DNA from: a virus
Strand: one strand, 5' to 3'
Virus record (IMG/VR): IMGVR_UViG_3300045921_000950
Coordinates: 1-64,000 of that record
DNA length: 64,000 bases
Shown here: piece by piece, positions 47,271 to 56,373 of the stretch
Numbering within the stretch: position 1 is the stretch's first letter
Layout of the letters: each line of letters opens with the position of its first letter
The notes under the pieces: model-generated
Databases searched by the model: none
Seen by the model: only the letters and a program-made list of their open reading frames with translations
What the model was told of the DNA's origin: nothing
Made by a program: the position numbers and the translations under genes

Positions 47271-48455
47271 TCAGCTCAGGGTTCCCAGCCGGGCCTTCTG
47301 GCCCGGCGGCAGGGTGTACTCGGTGATCGGGTTTCCGTTCAGCTGCAGCTCCACCGTCGCTGCGGTTGCCCCCTCCGCCTCCGCCACGCCCATCACGATC
47401 CCCGCGACCGCGCCCTGCGTGATGCGGTCCAAACGAGGCAGAGGCGCTAGCCCCACGATGTAGGGTTCACGCGCTCGAAGGTAGTCGTCGACGCCCTCGG
47501 CGATGGCCTGGAGGACCGCATCCTCGTCTGCAGCCTCGAGCCCACCGAGCAGCACATCGAACGGCTGCCGAGTGATCGGGTAGACGTTCACCGCAGCGTT
47601 CGCGGGCCGGCGGCTCGCGAGCCCGTTCAGGTCCGCCTCGATCGCGGCTCGGACCTCTTCGAGCTGTGGCTCGGTCGGGATCCCGTCTTCGCTTCCGGAG
47701 CTCGCCACCGTCGCCTCGACGTAGACGTCGACCTCGCCCGGAGCTCCCGTGTAGGGGTACACGTTCAGGATGCCTGCGAGTTCCTCGCCCCAGGACTGGT
47801 AGTCGGCGTAGGCCCCGCCCTGGGGGCGGCGCTGGAAGCGTCGGAAGACCCGGGCGCGATAGGTGTCGGGGTCCTCTGCGTCGGCCCCGTCGACGGTCCT
47901 CGAGACCACCGTCGCGCGGCGCTCGATGTTCGCGAGCGGGTTGGCAAACTCCAGGATGTCTCCGGGGAGCAGATTGCCGATTGATCCGGATCCGTCTCCT
48001 CCCTGACCGTCGCCCGATGCTCGCACCGTGACCTGCACGACCGGGGCGTCCAGCGCGACGGTTCCTACCACCTGGTAGATCACCTGGCTGGCAGGGGAGA
48101 CGAGCTGTGTCCCTGCCCGGAGGTCGTCGATCTGATTGCGGACAGTGACGTCGACGACGTGCTCGGCCTGCGTCGCCTCCACCGGGTCTCCGACGCCGAC
48201 GAGTCGCCCCCACTCCACAAGCGGACGGATCCGCCGGCCGAGGATGACCGTCTCCTCCATCGAGGCATGCGCGACGAAGAGTTGGAGGAGGATCCAGCCA
48301 GCGTACTTGAAGAGCAGAACGGTGACCGCCGCGAGCACCTTCGCGAGCACGTGGACGAAAGCCTTCGGGAGTAGAGGGAGGTCCTCTGAGAGCTTCGCCT
48401 CGAGCTGTGCGACGATGTTCGTCGTGAGCTCTTGGACTGTGGGCTGCTGGATCAT
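47271..48455 (-). CDS. Baseplate J-like protein (Mu gp47-like)
   Basis: A 394-residue baseplate wedge protein. Family marks are the N-terminal helices, VDVTVRNQIDDLRAGTQLVSPASQ, RRATVVSRTVDGADAEDPDTYRARVFRRFQ (landmarks EDPDTYRARV) and YPYTGAPGEVDVYV. The order gp45-, gp46-, gp47-like matches Mu. The Ala-rich C-terminus has VELQLNGNPITEY. Confidence 0.9.
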   Translation of the reverse strand: MIQQPTVQELTTNIVAQLEAKLSEDLPLLPKAFVHVLAKVLAAVTVLLFKYAGWILLQLFVAHASMEETVILGRRIRPLVEWGRLVGVGDPVEATQAEHVVDVTVRNQIDDLRAGTQLVSPASQVIYQVVGTVALDAPVVQVTVRASGDGQGGDGSGSIGNLLPGDILEFANPLANIERRATVVSRTVDGADAEDPDTYRARVFRRFQRRPQGGAYADYQSWGEELAGILNVYPYTGAPGEVDVYVEATVASSGSEDGIPTEPQLEEVRAAIEADLNGLASRRPANAAVNVYPITRQPFDVLLGGLEAADEDAVLQAIAEGVDDYLRAREPYIVGLAPLPRLDRITQGAVAGIVMGVAEAEGATAATVELQLNGNPITEYTLPPGQKARLGTLS

Positions 48456-48459
48456 GGGC

Positions 48460-48900
48460 CTAAGAGCCTTCCTGTCCGCGCGTGAACTCGAACGTCATGG
48501 GGACGCGCCTGCCGTCCTGAAGGACGATCTCGATCTCAATGCGCACCCAGTTCAGGCGGGGAATGGTCGCGACCACCGAGATTCCCGATGCGACCGACTC
48601 CGCCATCCACGCCAAGTCGCGCCCGGCGGCGTCCTCGATGCGGCGGAGGTTCGCCGGAATTGCTGGCAGCGATCGGAGAACGTACTGCGTTTCGCTCCGG
48701 TACTTGCGCGCGGGCGAAGTCTCGAGCTTGTTCGCCCACCACTCTTTGGGGTCATCCCCCTGGATCCCGGAGTCGTCCTCGTTGCCTCCGAAGAGGCTCA
48801 GGTAGGCGGCCGTCTCAATGCCGTCGGTCATCTCGACGCGCCCCGCCTCAATGCGGATCTCGCCCCCGTCCGGGGTGTGGAAGAGAAGGACGTCCGCCAT
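48460..48900 (-). CDS. Baseplate protein, Mu gp46-like
   Basis: A 146-residue protein with the GP46 features: LSLFGGNEDDSG, PKEWWANKL, and AWMAESVASGISVVATIPRLNWVRIEIEI (landmarks WMAESVASG, VRIEIEI). In Mu gp46 lies in the baseplate wedge beside gp47. Stop and start positions are tight with neighbours. Confidence 0.85.
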   Translation of the reverse strand: MADVLLFHTPDGGEIRIEAGRVEMTDGIETAAYLSLFGGNEDDSGIQGDDPKEWWANKLETSPARKYRSETQYVLRSLPAIPANLRRIEDAAGRDLAWMAESVASGISVVATIPRLNWVRIEIEIVLQDGRRVPMTFEFTRGQEGS

Positions 48901-48907
48901 GGGGCGC

Positions 48908-50026
48908 TCAGGACGTTTTGAAAATGCTACCGAATGCGTCCCACGCCTGCGGAGACGCAGAGGCGAGCACGATGCCGTAGGTCGAGCCGTTGGGGCCGCC
49001 CGTCGTCCCAGGCAGGCCGCCAGCGATCTCAGGGGCGAAGTCGGCGCCCAAGGCGCCCGCGGGTCCGGAGTAGGACCACATCGTCAGGCCGCCGCCCGAG
49101 AGCGAGACCTCGATGTCGTTGATGAGCTCGAGGACGTTGTCGATCTTCACCGCGACGCCGTCGATCTGGGCGTCGTAGTTGACGTTCACGCCGAGCATGG
49201 CCTCGAGCATGTCGGGCAGTCGCTCAGTCACCCATCCGTCGATGCTCAAGCCACCGAGCGCCGCGCTGATGGCGGGTTCGACGTCGGGGATGACGACGCC
49301 GCTCAGGATCTGAAGGGTGCTCGTGATGCGGTTCCGCGTCCCCTCGAGCGTGCTGAGCGTGATGTCCAGGGGCTTCAGCACCCGGTCGAGTCCCACGCTC
49401 CAGGAGCCGGCTCCGCGCACGCCGTGGAAGGCCAGTCTCTCTTGCTTCGTGGAGGTCCCGAGGTTCGTGTTCGCCGAGCCCCCTGTGTCGATGCCCTCGG
49501 AGAAGCTCTGCCAGCTCGCGAAGTTGTTGGTGGCAACGATGACCGCGCTCACCGGCTGGTTCGGCGGGACGCCACCGAAGCCGGACTGGGTCCCTGATGC
49601 GAGCTTCGCGCCGAACCCGGCAGCGCGCCCGGAGTAGGTCCAGCCGGCGATGCCAGGGGTGTCGAGCCCCGTCCGCAGCCCGCCCACGAGCGGCGAGAGC
49701 ACCGCGAGCTGAGCCTCGGCAGCGCCGAGCTCCACGGTCATCGCTGGGAGCACTGACGGTGCGACGATGAGCCCGAGCTTCGATGGGTCGAAGTTCATTA
49801 CCAGCGACGCCGGGTTCAGGGCCACCTGCGCCGCGAGTCCGTACTTCGCTGGATCTGGCGGGTTCGTGGCGAGGATCCCGGCGAGCTGGATTTGCGTCGC
49901 CCCAGCCAGAGTGAGCTTGACGATCGCCTCCTGTAGCCTGGCGACCTCCACCGCCAACCCCGCCGGCGCCGCAGCGAGGCCCACGTTCACCGACGACGCC
50001 GGGAACGTCCCAAGATGCTGGATCAT
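48908..50026 (-). CDS. Tail-associated structural protein of unknown family
   Basis: A 372-residue protein between the gp46- and gp45-like genes. It is built of two weakly similar halves, each containing a WTYSGRAAGFGAKLASG or WSYSGPAGALGADFAPE element followed by VSAVIVATNNFASWQSF or YGIVLASASPQAWDAF. Helical segments lie between. This gene has no Mu counterpart at this position that I recognise. A baseplate or spike-associated role is likely from its place. Confidence 0.75.
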   Translation of the reverse strand: MIQHLGTFPASSVNVGLAAAPAGLAVEVARLQEAIVKLTLAGATQIQLAGILATNPPDPAKYGLAAQVALNPASLVMNFDPSKLGLIVAPSVLPAMTVELGAAEAQLAVLSPLVGGLRTGLDTPGIAGWTYSGRAAGFGAKLASGTQSGFGGVPPNQPVSAVIVATNNFASWQSFSEGIDTGGSANTNLGTSTKQERLAFHGVRGAGSWSVGLDRVLKPLDITLSTLEGTRNRITSTLQILSGVVIPDVEPAISAALGGLSIDGWVTERLPDMLEAMLGVNVNYDAQIDGVAVKIDNVLELINDIEVSLSGGGLTMWSYSGPAGALGADFAPEIAGGLPGTTGGPNGSTYGIVLASASPQAWDAFGSIFKTS

Positions 50027-50562
50027 AACTCCGTCTTGGTGACGTTCGAGCCGCCCACGATGACTCCGACGAAGTCGACCATCCCCGTGATGGGGTCGAG
50101 CATCCCGGTTCCGGTGACCGTGGCGCCCTCGTAGGCGACGCCGGTCCCAGCCGTTCTCCCGAGCTTGATCTCGGAGGCGTCGACGATCACCGCGCCGGTG
50201 GTCTTGAGCTCGAGCGGTGCCCCCGTCTTGCTCTCGACCAGGAACGACCCATCCCGCTTCAGGTAGACCTCAAGGACGACGCCCCCCTGCGGGTTGCGGG
50301 CGTAGAGCAGGCGCTCGCCGGGAAGCGCCTTGCCGGCATTCTTGGGGTCCTGGTAGCCAACCGCGGTGGTGGACCCGCTTCCGGCAGCCCCCTCGACGCA
50401 GACAGAGACGTCGTCAGGGAGCGGCGGCGAGTCGTCGCCAGCGGGACCGAAATGCCCAGCGGTCGAGTTCCTCCCGGAGCCCCGGTCGACGGTGGTCACC
50501 GGAACGGAGACCCCGTTGATCACCTCCCGCGCGAAAGCGATGACGTCTGCGAGGAAAGCCAT
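50023..50562 (-). CDS. Baseplate assembly/spike protein (Mu gp45-like)
   Basis: A 179-residue beta-rich protein: GHFGPAGDDSPPLPDDVSV opens an OB-like domain. ERLLYARNPQGGVVLEVYLKRDGSFLVES (landmarks GERLLYAR, EVYLKRDG) gives the beta-helix-like stem, and TGTGMLDPITG and FVGVIVGG follow. It resembles Mu gp45-type spike proteins. ATGA overlap with the previous gene. Confidence 0.8.
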   Translation of the reverse strand: MAFLADVIAFAREVINGVSVPVTTVDRGSGRNSTAGHFGPAGDDSPPLPDDVSVCVEGAAGSGSTTAVGYQDPKNAGKALPGERLLYARNPQGGVVLEVYLKRDGSFLVESKTGAPLELKTTGAVIVDASEIKLGRTAGTGVAYEGATVTGTGMLDPITGMVDFVGVIVGGSNVTKTEL

Positions 50563-51684
50563 TCAGCCCTCCCAGGGCATCCGCTCGGGGATCTCCGCGG
50601 GGGTCGCGGAGAACGCGCCCGGCAGACAGAGCCCGAGGCTCGCGCTGAACGATGCTTCGTTCACCCGCAGCGCGACGTTGCGCACCAGGAGCTCGCTGTA
50701 GTTGTAGACCATGGCCTCCGGTGCCCGGAGCATCAGCGTCGTGTTCGGGTGCCAGAGGTAGTTCTCTGGGTCCGTCCACGTTGGCAGGTTGTCCACCACG
50801 TAGCTGACGATCTCACCGTGCATGCGCCCGAGGCGCGCACGGACCGCGTAGGGGACGTCGCCGCTCTCGGTGTCGTCCAAAATGAAGCTGAGTGGGCGGA
50901 GGTTCGTGCCGAGGTAGCGCTTGTTCTCCTCCGTCCATTTTGCCGTGCCCTTGCCGGACCGCTTCGAGCCGAACCCGGTGAGCTCGCTGTAGTAGGACTC
51001 CGGCGAGAACGCCGGCGTGACGCGCGTCAGGGGCTGCCCTTCGAGCACCGCCACGGGGTTTCCCGGGGCTACCGATTGTTGGAAGACCAGGTTCCCTTGC
51101 GGGTCATCCGTGATGACGAGACCGCGCTGCTGGGCGAGGTCGACCAGGAATTCCTGGATCTTCTTGTCCGGGTCGCACTGGGCGCGGTCGAACTTGTCGC
51201 CCACCGGGGTTACCCGGGGGGCGCCCCTCCTCCGTCGCTGCTGCTTTAGCTTCGAGCTGCGGACCGCAGCGTCGATGGGCGCGTCTGCACGGACGCCGAT
51301 GCCGAAGGGCTCGGCCAGCTTCTGCGCGATCTGCACCAGCGTCATCCCGTTGAACTCGAGCGGGAGGAGCGTTGGCGGGGGAGTGACCTGGAAGAGCTCG
51401 TTCGGCTTCGAATACGCGGTGACCTGGATAGACGCGCTCTCCGCCGTAACCTCCGGGACGATGTCCACGAGGCGCCCCGTGAACATCAGGTTGTCGTCGA
51501 TGAAGACCTGGCACTCCTTGAACGAGAACGGCCGGAAGAGCTCCCGGAACTCCTCTCGGTCCGGCTCGAAGGGCGCCGTGAAGCCGGCGGCCGAGTAGGA
51601 GTCCAGGCCCAGGCTCAGTTCGAACTCGGTCCAGTTGGTGAACTCGACCCCCTCGATGAGGATCGAGACGTCGGGTGCCGTCAC
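50563..51684 (-). CDS. Baseplate hub protein (Mu gp44/gpP-like)
   Basis: A 373-residue protein of the tail protein D family: FTNWTEFELSLGLDSYSAAG, LFRPFSFKECQVFID, NLMFTGRLVDIVPEV and the LAQQRGLVITDDPQGNLVF segment. It forms the ring around the spike. A basic KLKQQRRRRGAPRV loop (about 143-156) is unusual. Directly between the circularisation-like protein and the gp45-like gene, as in Mu. Confidence 0.85.
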   Translation of the reverse strand: MTAPDVSILIEGVEFTNWTEFELSLGLDSYSAAGFTAPFEPDREEFRELFRPFSFKECQVFIDDNLMFTGRLVDIVPEVTAESASIQVTAYSKPNELFQVTPPPTLLPLEFNGMTLVQIAQKLAEPFGIGVRADAPIDAAVRSSKLKQQRRRRGAPRVTPVGDKFDRAQCDPDKKIQEFLVDLAQQRGLVITDDPQGNLVFQQSVAPGNPVAVLEGQPLTRVTPAFSPESYYSELTGFGSKRSGKGTAKWTEENKRYLGTNLRPLSFILDDTESGDVPYAVRARLGRMHGEIVSYVVDNLPTWTDPENYLWHPNTTLMLRAPEAMVYNYSELLVRNVALRVNEASFSASLGLCLPGAFSATPAEIPERMPWEG

Positions 51685-51691
51685 GAGGCGC

Positions 51692-53014
51692 CTAGGCTGC
51701 CGTCGGGTAGTAGACGATCCTGCGACCCCGAGGGATCAAGAGGATCTCCGAGCCCGTCAGGTTGTTGCTGCTGATGAAGAAGTCCTCGCGGTCATCGACC
51801 GTGCCGTAGAGCTCCGCGCACAGGTCGATGACCGTGCGGGGCCGGTCGAGCACGATGGCGCGCTCCGGGACGAGGTTGAACGACACCTGGACGAGGAAGC
51901 CCGCAGCGAGCGCCACGGCTTCCTGCAGCGCCTGGTAGGACTCGCCGGTGTCGACGATGTCGAGCTCCGCGAAGCGCTCCTGGCGCCAGGCCACGACCGC
52001 ATCGAGCTGAGAGAGGATCTCCTCGGCAGCCGCCAATGCCTCGGGCTTCGTCGTGAACTCGTGGTTCAGGACGGCCCGGACGCTCCCAGCGACTGCCGCC
52101 TGGGCGCCAAGGTCAGCGAGACGGAAGTCGTTCTGCGCCTGGAGCCGCAGGTTCGCCGAGATCGCTCTGTCCGCGGAACTCGCACGCGACGTCCCGAAGA
52201 TGTCCTCGGCCATGGCGCGGTACCCCGCCAGGCGATCGAAGATCCCCGTCAGCGCCCGGGATGGCGCAGAAATCAAATTCACGATCTGCCGAGCCAGGGA
52301 CAGCGGCTGACCGACCAGCACGTCGAGACCGAAGTTCACCGTACTCTGCAGATCGCGAAACTCTCTGGTGATCGAGGACACGCCGCCCGAGACCCTGCTC
52401 AGGGCGCGGCTCACCGTCTGGAGGAGCCCCCGGACGGAGCTCTTCATGCCAGAGCGGCGGAGCCCGCTGCGGAGGTTCGCCCCGTTCGCGAACTGCTGCG
52501 CAGCCGCGATGTCGTAGGCCTCGGCCGCGGTGAGGATCTCGCTTCGCGGATTCCCTTCCGTCGAGGGGTAGACCGCGCCGGTGGTCGTCCAGAAGGTGAC
52601 CTCGACGATGCTCTGGTTTGCGCCTTCGACGAGGTCATCGCGCTGCGTGATGGTGCCGAACGGAACGACGTTGAACGTCCCGTAGCGCGGGTGCTCGAGC
52701 TTCCCCTGGCCAGGCTCCAGCAGGCCAGCGAAGAAGGCGTCGGCGAGCTTGTCGCAGGAGCTCCCCGTGAAGTAGCAGAGCAGCGGGTACTTCCTCGACC
52801 CGTGGCCGTTGTCCTGGACGTAGTCGTCTCGGACCTTGATGAACGGGAAAGCGGTCGTTCGCTTGTCGACTTCGCGCCCGACGCCCTCGAACTTGAACGG
52901 GATCCGCGTGCCGCCCGGAGACGTGTATGCCCCCTCGCGGAGTCGGCTTTCCCAGCCCCCAGGACGATTGGCCCCGACGAGCGCTCCTGCGGCTGTAGTC
53001 GGCTGGAACGACAT
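51692..53014 (-). CDS. DNA circularisation-like N-terminal protein (Mu gp43-like)
   Basis: A 440-residue protein with the N-terminal signatures of the DNA circularisation (Mu gpN/gp43) family: LREGAYTSPGGTRIPFKFEGVGREVDKRT (landmarks REGAYTSPGG, RIPFKFE), KYPLLCYFTGSSCDKLADAFF and PFGTITQRDDLVEGANQSI. The C-terminal ERAIVLDRPRTVIDLCAELYG and GSEILLIPRGRRI match the family as well. In Mu this protein is part of the baseplate. Confidence 0.9.
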   Translation of the reverse strand: MSFQPTTAAGALVGANRPGGWESRLREGAYTSPGGTRIPFKFEGVGREVDKRTTAFPFIKVRDDYVQDNGHGSRKYPLLCYFTGSSCDKLADAFFAGLLEPGQGKLEHPRYGTFNVVPFGTITQRDDLVEGANQSIVEVTFWTTTGAVYPSTEGNPRSEILTAAEAYDIAAAQQFANGANLRSGLRRSGMKSSVRGLLQTVSRALSRVSGGVSSITREFRDLQSTVNFGLDVLVGQPLSLARQIVNLISAPSRALTGIFDRLAGYRAMAEDIFGTSRASSADRAISANLRLQAQNDFRLADLGAQAAVAGSVRAVLNHEFTTKPEALAAAEEILSQLDAVVAWRQERFAELDIVDTGESYQALQEAVALAAGFLVQVSFNLVPERAIVLDRPRTVIDLCAELYGTVDDREDFFISSNNLTGSEILLIPRGRRIVYYPTAA

Positions 53015-55125
53015 CAGAAGCCTCCCGATGGGGCCGGACGCTGAAGCCTGATGCCAGAGCCCTTGGGCGCGTCGAGTTTGGCGCGTCCGGTGCGGTCATC
53101 GATCGTGAGCTCAGCCTTCGAGGTGTTGGTCGTCTCGGAGATCGTGCGAGCTGTCCGCTCCTGCGGGCTTACCATCTGCCCACCCGCACTGGGCGCGGAG
53201 GCATCGTCGCCTCCACCCAACGCTGCGCGGCCCACCTCCCGCACCGCGTTGACGGCCCAGCTGATCTTGTCGACCACCTTGCCGAAGATGGACATGAACG
53301 CATCGGAGACCGCCGTCCAAAGCCCCGAGAAGAAGTCGAGGATGGGGGTCCAGATGCTGACCATCAGCTCGTAGTAGAACTTCACCCGGCCAACGATGTA
53401 CTCCCACATCCCAACGAAGGCGGCTCCGATGCCATCCCAGATCGCCAGGAAGAAGCCTTTGATCGGCTCCCAGTGCTCCATCACCCAGCCGGCAGCCTGC
53501 TTCACCACTCCGAAGAGCAGCTTGAACATCTGGATCTGCGGCCAGAACAGGATCGAGAGGATGCCGACGACGAACTCGAACATCCCCACCAGGAAGCTCT
53601 TTACTGGCTCCCAAATGGCCATGACGAAGCCGCTCACCGCCTCAGCGACCCGAGAGGCCATGTTCTTGATGCCCTCCCAAAGGTCGGAGAAGAACGCCGT
53701 GATCTCGGGCCAGAACGCGATGATGAGGCCGATCGCGGCCACGATCGCAATCCCGATGAGGACGTAGGGGTTGGCCGCAGCAACGGCGTTGAAGATGGCT
53801 GCCGCAGTTGTCGCGATCTTGATCGCAGCCGCCACGGAACCGAAGACGGCCGCAACGATCGCGATCTTTTCGCCCCAGTAGATGATGTCCGGGAGGATGT
53901 CTCGGACGTCCTGGATGAACTCCTTTACCCCGGAAACGATGAGGTCCTGGTTCGCGGTGACCCAGGCCGTGACGCCCTGAACCACACCGCGAAGGGGGCC
54001 ACTCTCCAGATCGAACAGCGCGATCTTCACGCCATCCACTGCTGACCCGAGCAGCGTCAGGTCGCCGTGCAGGTTGTTCATGCGGAGTTCAGCCATCTTT
54101 TCGGCTGATCCTTCCGCGCTCCGGAGCGCCTCGGTGAGTTGCTGACCCTTTTCGGAGGTGAAGAGGTCCTGGAGGTTGAGCGCCGCCTTCTGCCCGCGCA
54201 GGCCAACGAGGTCAGCGAAGAACGCGACCTTGTCCATGTTCCCGCCGAGCTTTCCAGCGGCCTTCTGCATGTTCGCGAAGACCTCCAGCGGCGGAAGCAT
54301 GTTGCCCTTCGCGTCTTTGAACGCGACGCCGAGCTTCTTCATCGTCTTGGCGACGTCGTCCGACGGCTTGCTCAGTTTGGTGAGCATCGTCGCCGTGGCC
54401 GTTCCCGCCTCCGACGCGTCCAGGCCCACGTCCTGGAGCATGGCCACCATGCCGACGGCGTCCTCAAGCCCAATCCCGAACTGCTTCGCGACAGGGGAGA
54501 GGTTCTTCATCGACTCGCCGAGCGAGCCGATAGAGCTGTTCGTTCTCGAGCTCGCCAGCGTCAGTACGTCAGCGATCCGACCGGCCTCTGAGGCCTGAAG
54601 CCCCATGCCCTTCATCACGTTCGAGACATGATTGGCGACCTCCGCCATCTCCATCCCGGAGGCGGCGGCAGCGCTCAGCACGCCGCCCACGCCCGAGAGG
54701 ATCTCCTGATTGGAGAAGCCGGCGCGGGCCATGATCTCCATGGCGTTCGCGGCCTCGGTCGCCGTGAACTTGGTCGTCGCGCCTAGCTTCTTGGCCTCGG
54801 CCTCCAGATCAGCGATCTGGTCGCGAGTCTGAAGTCCGACGGCGCCGACGGCGGTGATGGCCTGTTCGAAGTCGGCCCCTGCAGAGCCGATCTTGTAGAG
54901 GACGCCACCGAGCGCTGCGCCCACAACGAGCCCGACCTTGCCCGCTTCTGTCGCGAACGACTTGAGCCCCTTGTAGGCCTTGTTGATGACCTTGTCGGCA
55001 TCCTTGAAGGTCGATTCGAGCTTCTTCCCCCAGCTCCCGACCCGGCTCTGCATCTTGGCGACGGGCGCACTGATCCTATCGACGGCGCGGAAGATCGCCT
55101 CGATTGAGAACCGGCTGCTGGCCAA
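53014..55125 (-). CDS. Tail tape measure protein
   Basis: A 703-residue tape measure protein of the TP901 type. The N-terminal part has the FEQAITAVGAVGLQ, KLGATTKFTATEAANAMEIMARAGFS, GLDASEAGTATATMLTKLS and FADLVGLRGQKAALNLQDL segments that identify the family. Hydrophobic helices at about 430-490 and the repeated WEPVKSFLVGMFEFV and WEPIKGFFLAIWDGI units follow. The start is TTG 55125, 6 bases after the frameshifted chaperone's stop. Its length sets the tail length, about 100 nm by the usual rule of 0.15 nm per residue. Confidence 0.95.
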   Translation of the reverse strand: MASSRFSIEAIFRAVDRISAPVAKMQSRVGSWGKKLESTFKDADKVINKAYKGLKSFATEAGKVGLVVGAALGGVLYKIGSAGADFEQAITAVGAVGLQTRDQIADLEAEAKKLGATTKFTATEAANAMEIMARAGFSNQEILSGVGGVLSAAAASGMEMAEVANHVSNVMKGMGLQASEAGRIADVLTLASSRTNSSIGSLGESMKNLSPVAKQFGIGLEDAVGMVAMLQDVGLDASEAGTATATMLTKLSKPSDDVAKTMKKLGVAFKDAKGNMLPPLEVFANMQKAAGKLGGNMDKVAFFADLVGLRGQKAALNLQDLFTSEKGQQLTEALRSAEGSAEKMAELRMNNLHGDLTLLGSAVDGVKIALFDLESGPLRGVVQGVTAWVTANQDLIVSGVKEFIQDVRDILPDIIYWGEKIAIVAAVFGSVAAAIKIATTAAAIFNAVAAANPYVLIGIAIVAAIGLIIAFWPEITAFFSDLWEGIKNMASRVAEAVSGFVMAIWEPVKSFLVGMFEFVVGILSILFWPQIQMFKLLFGVVKQAAGWVMEHWEPIKGFFLAIWDGIGAAFVGMWEYIVGRVKFYYELMVSIWTPILDFFSGLWTAVSDAFMSIFGKVVDKISWAVNAVREVGRAALGGGDDASAPSAGGQMVSPQERTARTISETTNTSKAELTIDDRTGRAKLDAPKGSGIRLQRPAPSGGF

Positions 55126-55131
55126 GCGTGC

Positions 55132-55826
55132 CTACCCGCGCCGGGAGCGGCGCGAGAAACGCGGGATGCGCGGAGCCGAAGTGGCCGGCTTTTCAGCCGT
55201 CGCCTTCTTCAGCTCCTCGCGCAGCCCGTTGTAGAAGAATACGATTTCGTGGTCTTTGAGAGTCCGCGGATCCGGTAGCCCCGAGTAGTCGCGGCAAATC
55301 TGCTGCAGCATCTCACCGAAGACTCTTGGAGCGGTGTGTCTGCACGCCCCTGAGTTTCTGTCTGGCTCGAGCCGCGCGTCGTCGCCTTTCCGAACGATTC
55401 GGTCGACTACTGGGGCGAGAAAAAAAGCGACGCGAGTACCGAGAGGGCTTTCACGTCAGCAATTTCCTCGAGTGCGGTGAACTTCTTCGACGCCACACCT
55501 GACATGTCGGCGAGCGCTTCGAAGAGGTTCGCAATCTTTTGCTTCGGGTCGTGCGTTTCGAGCGCGAGGAACGTCGCCCCCCCGGCCTTCTTGAAGGTGA
55601 AGCTCTGACCGTCGAAGCAGCGGTACGTGACGAGGACTCCGTCCTCGTGGACCTCGAGTCGCCCTTCCCGGATGAGGCGAACGATCTCTGCGCGCATCGC
55701 GCTGAAGTCCTTCTTCTCCTTCGGCGTCATCGAGTCGACGTCTGTGTCGACGCGCCGCCCACGACACAGCCGCTCGAACTCCTGAGCGGCGGTCTCTTCA
55801 TCCACCTTGTACTGTTTGCTGGTCAT
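55132..55826 (-). CDS. Tail assembly chaperone, -1 frameshift product
   Basis: The slippery heptamer T-TTT-TTC (55425-55419) lets a fraction of ribosomes slip back one base after the FF codons and continue for 95 codons to TAG at 55134-55132. The extension has DRIVRKGDD, EMLQQICRDYSGL and EIVFFYNGLREELKKAT, typical of gpT-type extensions. A hairpin (CCGAA/TTCGG inside TCGCC/GGCGA) just downstream should stimulate slippage. This gpG/gpGT arrangement before the tape measure gene is near universal in tailed phages. The join is seen in sequence, not measured. Confidence 0.88.
55407..55826 (-). CDS. Tail assembly chaperone, zero-frame product
   Basis: A 139-residue tail assembly protein (gpG-like). 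Landmarks are DEETAAQEFERLCRG, GVLVTYRCFDGQSFTFKKAGG and the final SVLASLFFSPQ. ATG 55826 is used; an in-frame TTG at 55841 would be 15 bases earlier and lacks support. The stop follows the slippery sequence, so this is the shorter of two products made from this gene. Confidence 0.9.
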   Translation of the reverse strand: MTSKQYKVDEETAAQEFERLCRGRRVDTDVDSMTPKEKKDFSAMRAEIVRLIREGRLEVHEDGVLVTYRCFDGQSFTFKKAGGATFLALETHDPKQKIANLFEALADMSGVASKKFTALEEIADVKALSVLASLFFSPQ

Positions 55827-56373
55827 TGTGCTGGTCTCCAAACGAAGCGGGGTCGCCCCCGCGGAAAAGCATCAGCATCCGCTTCCGGTGCTCTGGCCTC
55901 TTCACCAGGAGGCGACGCACGGGGGTCGCTCCCGCGGTCCACTCACGAATGCGTGAGACCCCGATCCCGGCGTGGGTCTTGTTCGTGCGGGTCCACCTGA
56001 AGGGGAACGAGATGAGGACGTGGCCGGATGGGCCTGCGACGCGCGCGGCCTCGAGGAACGCCGCCTCCTGTCGCCCCTCGAAGTGCTCCCAGCACTGCAG
56101 GGCGAGAACGAGGTCGTACGACGCTGAGGCTACGGGCCACGGGGTGGCGCCGGCGTCGTGGAGGTACGTGGGCGAGAAGTCCGCGGAGATGTCGAGGGTG
56201 TCGGAGCCGGGGACGAAGGGGTGCGGTCCGGGGCCGACCTCGAGGACCCGCGACGGGCTCAGCGTTGCCACCAGCCGCGCCACGTGACGCAGGTAGACCC
56301 AGCGGCCGCGGAGGTACGGATGCACGTGCTCCGCGGCGCGGAAGTCCTCCTCCGAGATGGGTTCAAGCGGCAT
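55798..56373 (-). CDS. SAM-dependent methyltransferase
   Basis: A 191-residue class I methyltransferase with motif I VLEVGPGPHPF (about 44-54), an acidic SDTLDISADF strand end, and SYDLVLALQCWEHFEG as motif IV/post-I. FRGGDPASFGD lies near the C-terminus. It lacks DNA-methylase catalytic motifs, so the substrate is more likely a small molecule or sugar. Sits with two glycosyltransferases in the tail operon, overlapping the tail chaperone by 29 bases. Confidence 0.8.
   Translation of the reverse strand: MPLEPISEEDFRAAEHVHPYLRGRWVYLRHVARLVATLSPSRVLEVGPGPHPFVPGSDTLDISADFSPTYLHDAGATPWPVASASYDLVLALQCWEHFEGRQEAAFLEAARVAGPSGHVLISFPFRWTRTNKTHAGIGVSRIREWTAGATPVRRLLVKRPEHRKRMLMLFRGGDPASFGDQHNDQQTVQGG

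Noticed and set aside
55132-55406. A separate small gene between the chaperone and tape measure genes.
   Set aside because: The frame has no start of its own; it is the -1 continuation of the chaperone gene after the slippery heptamer.
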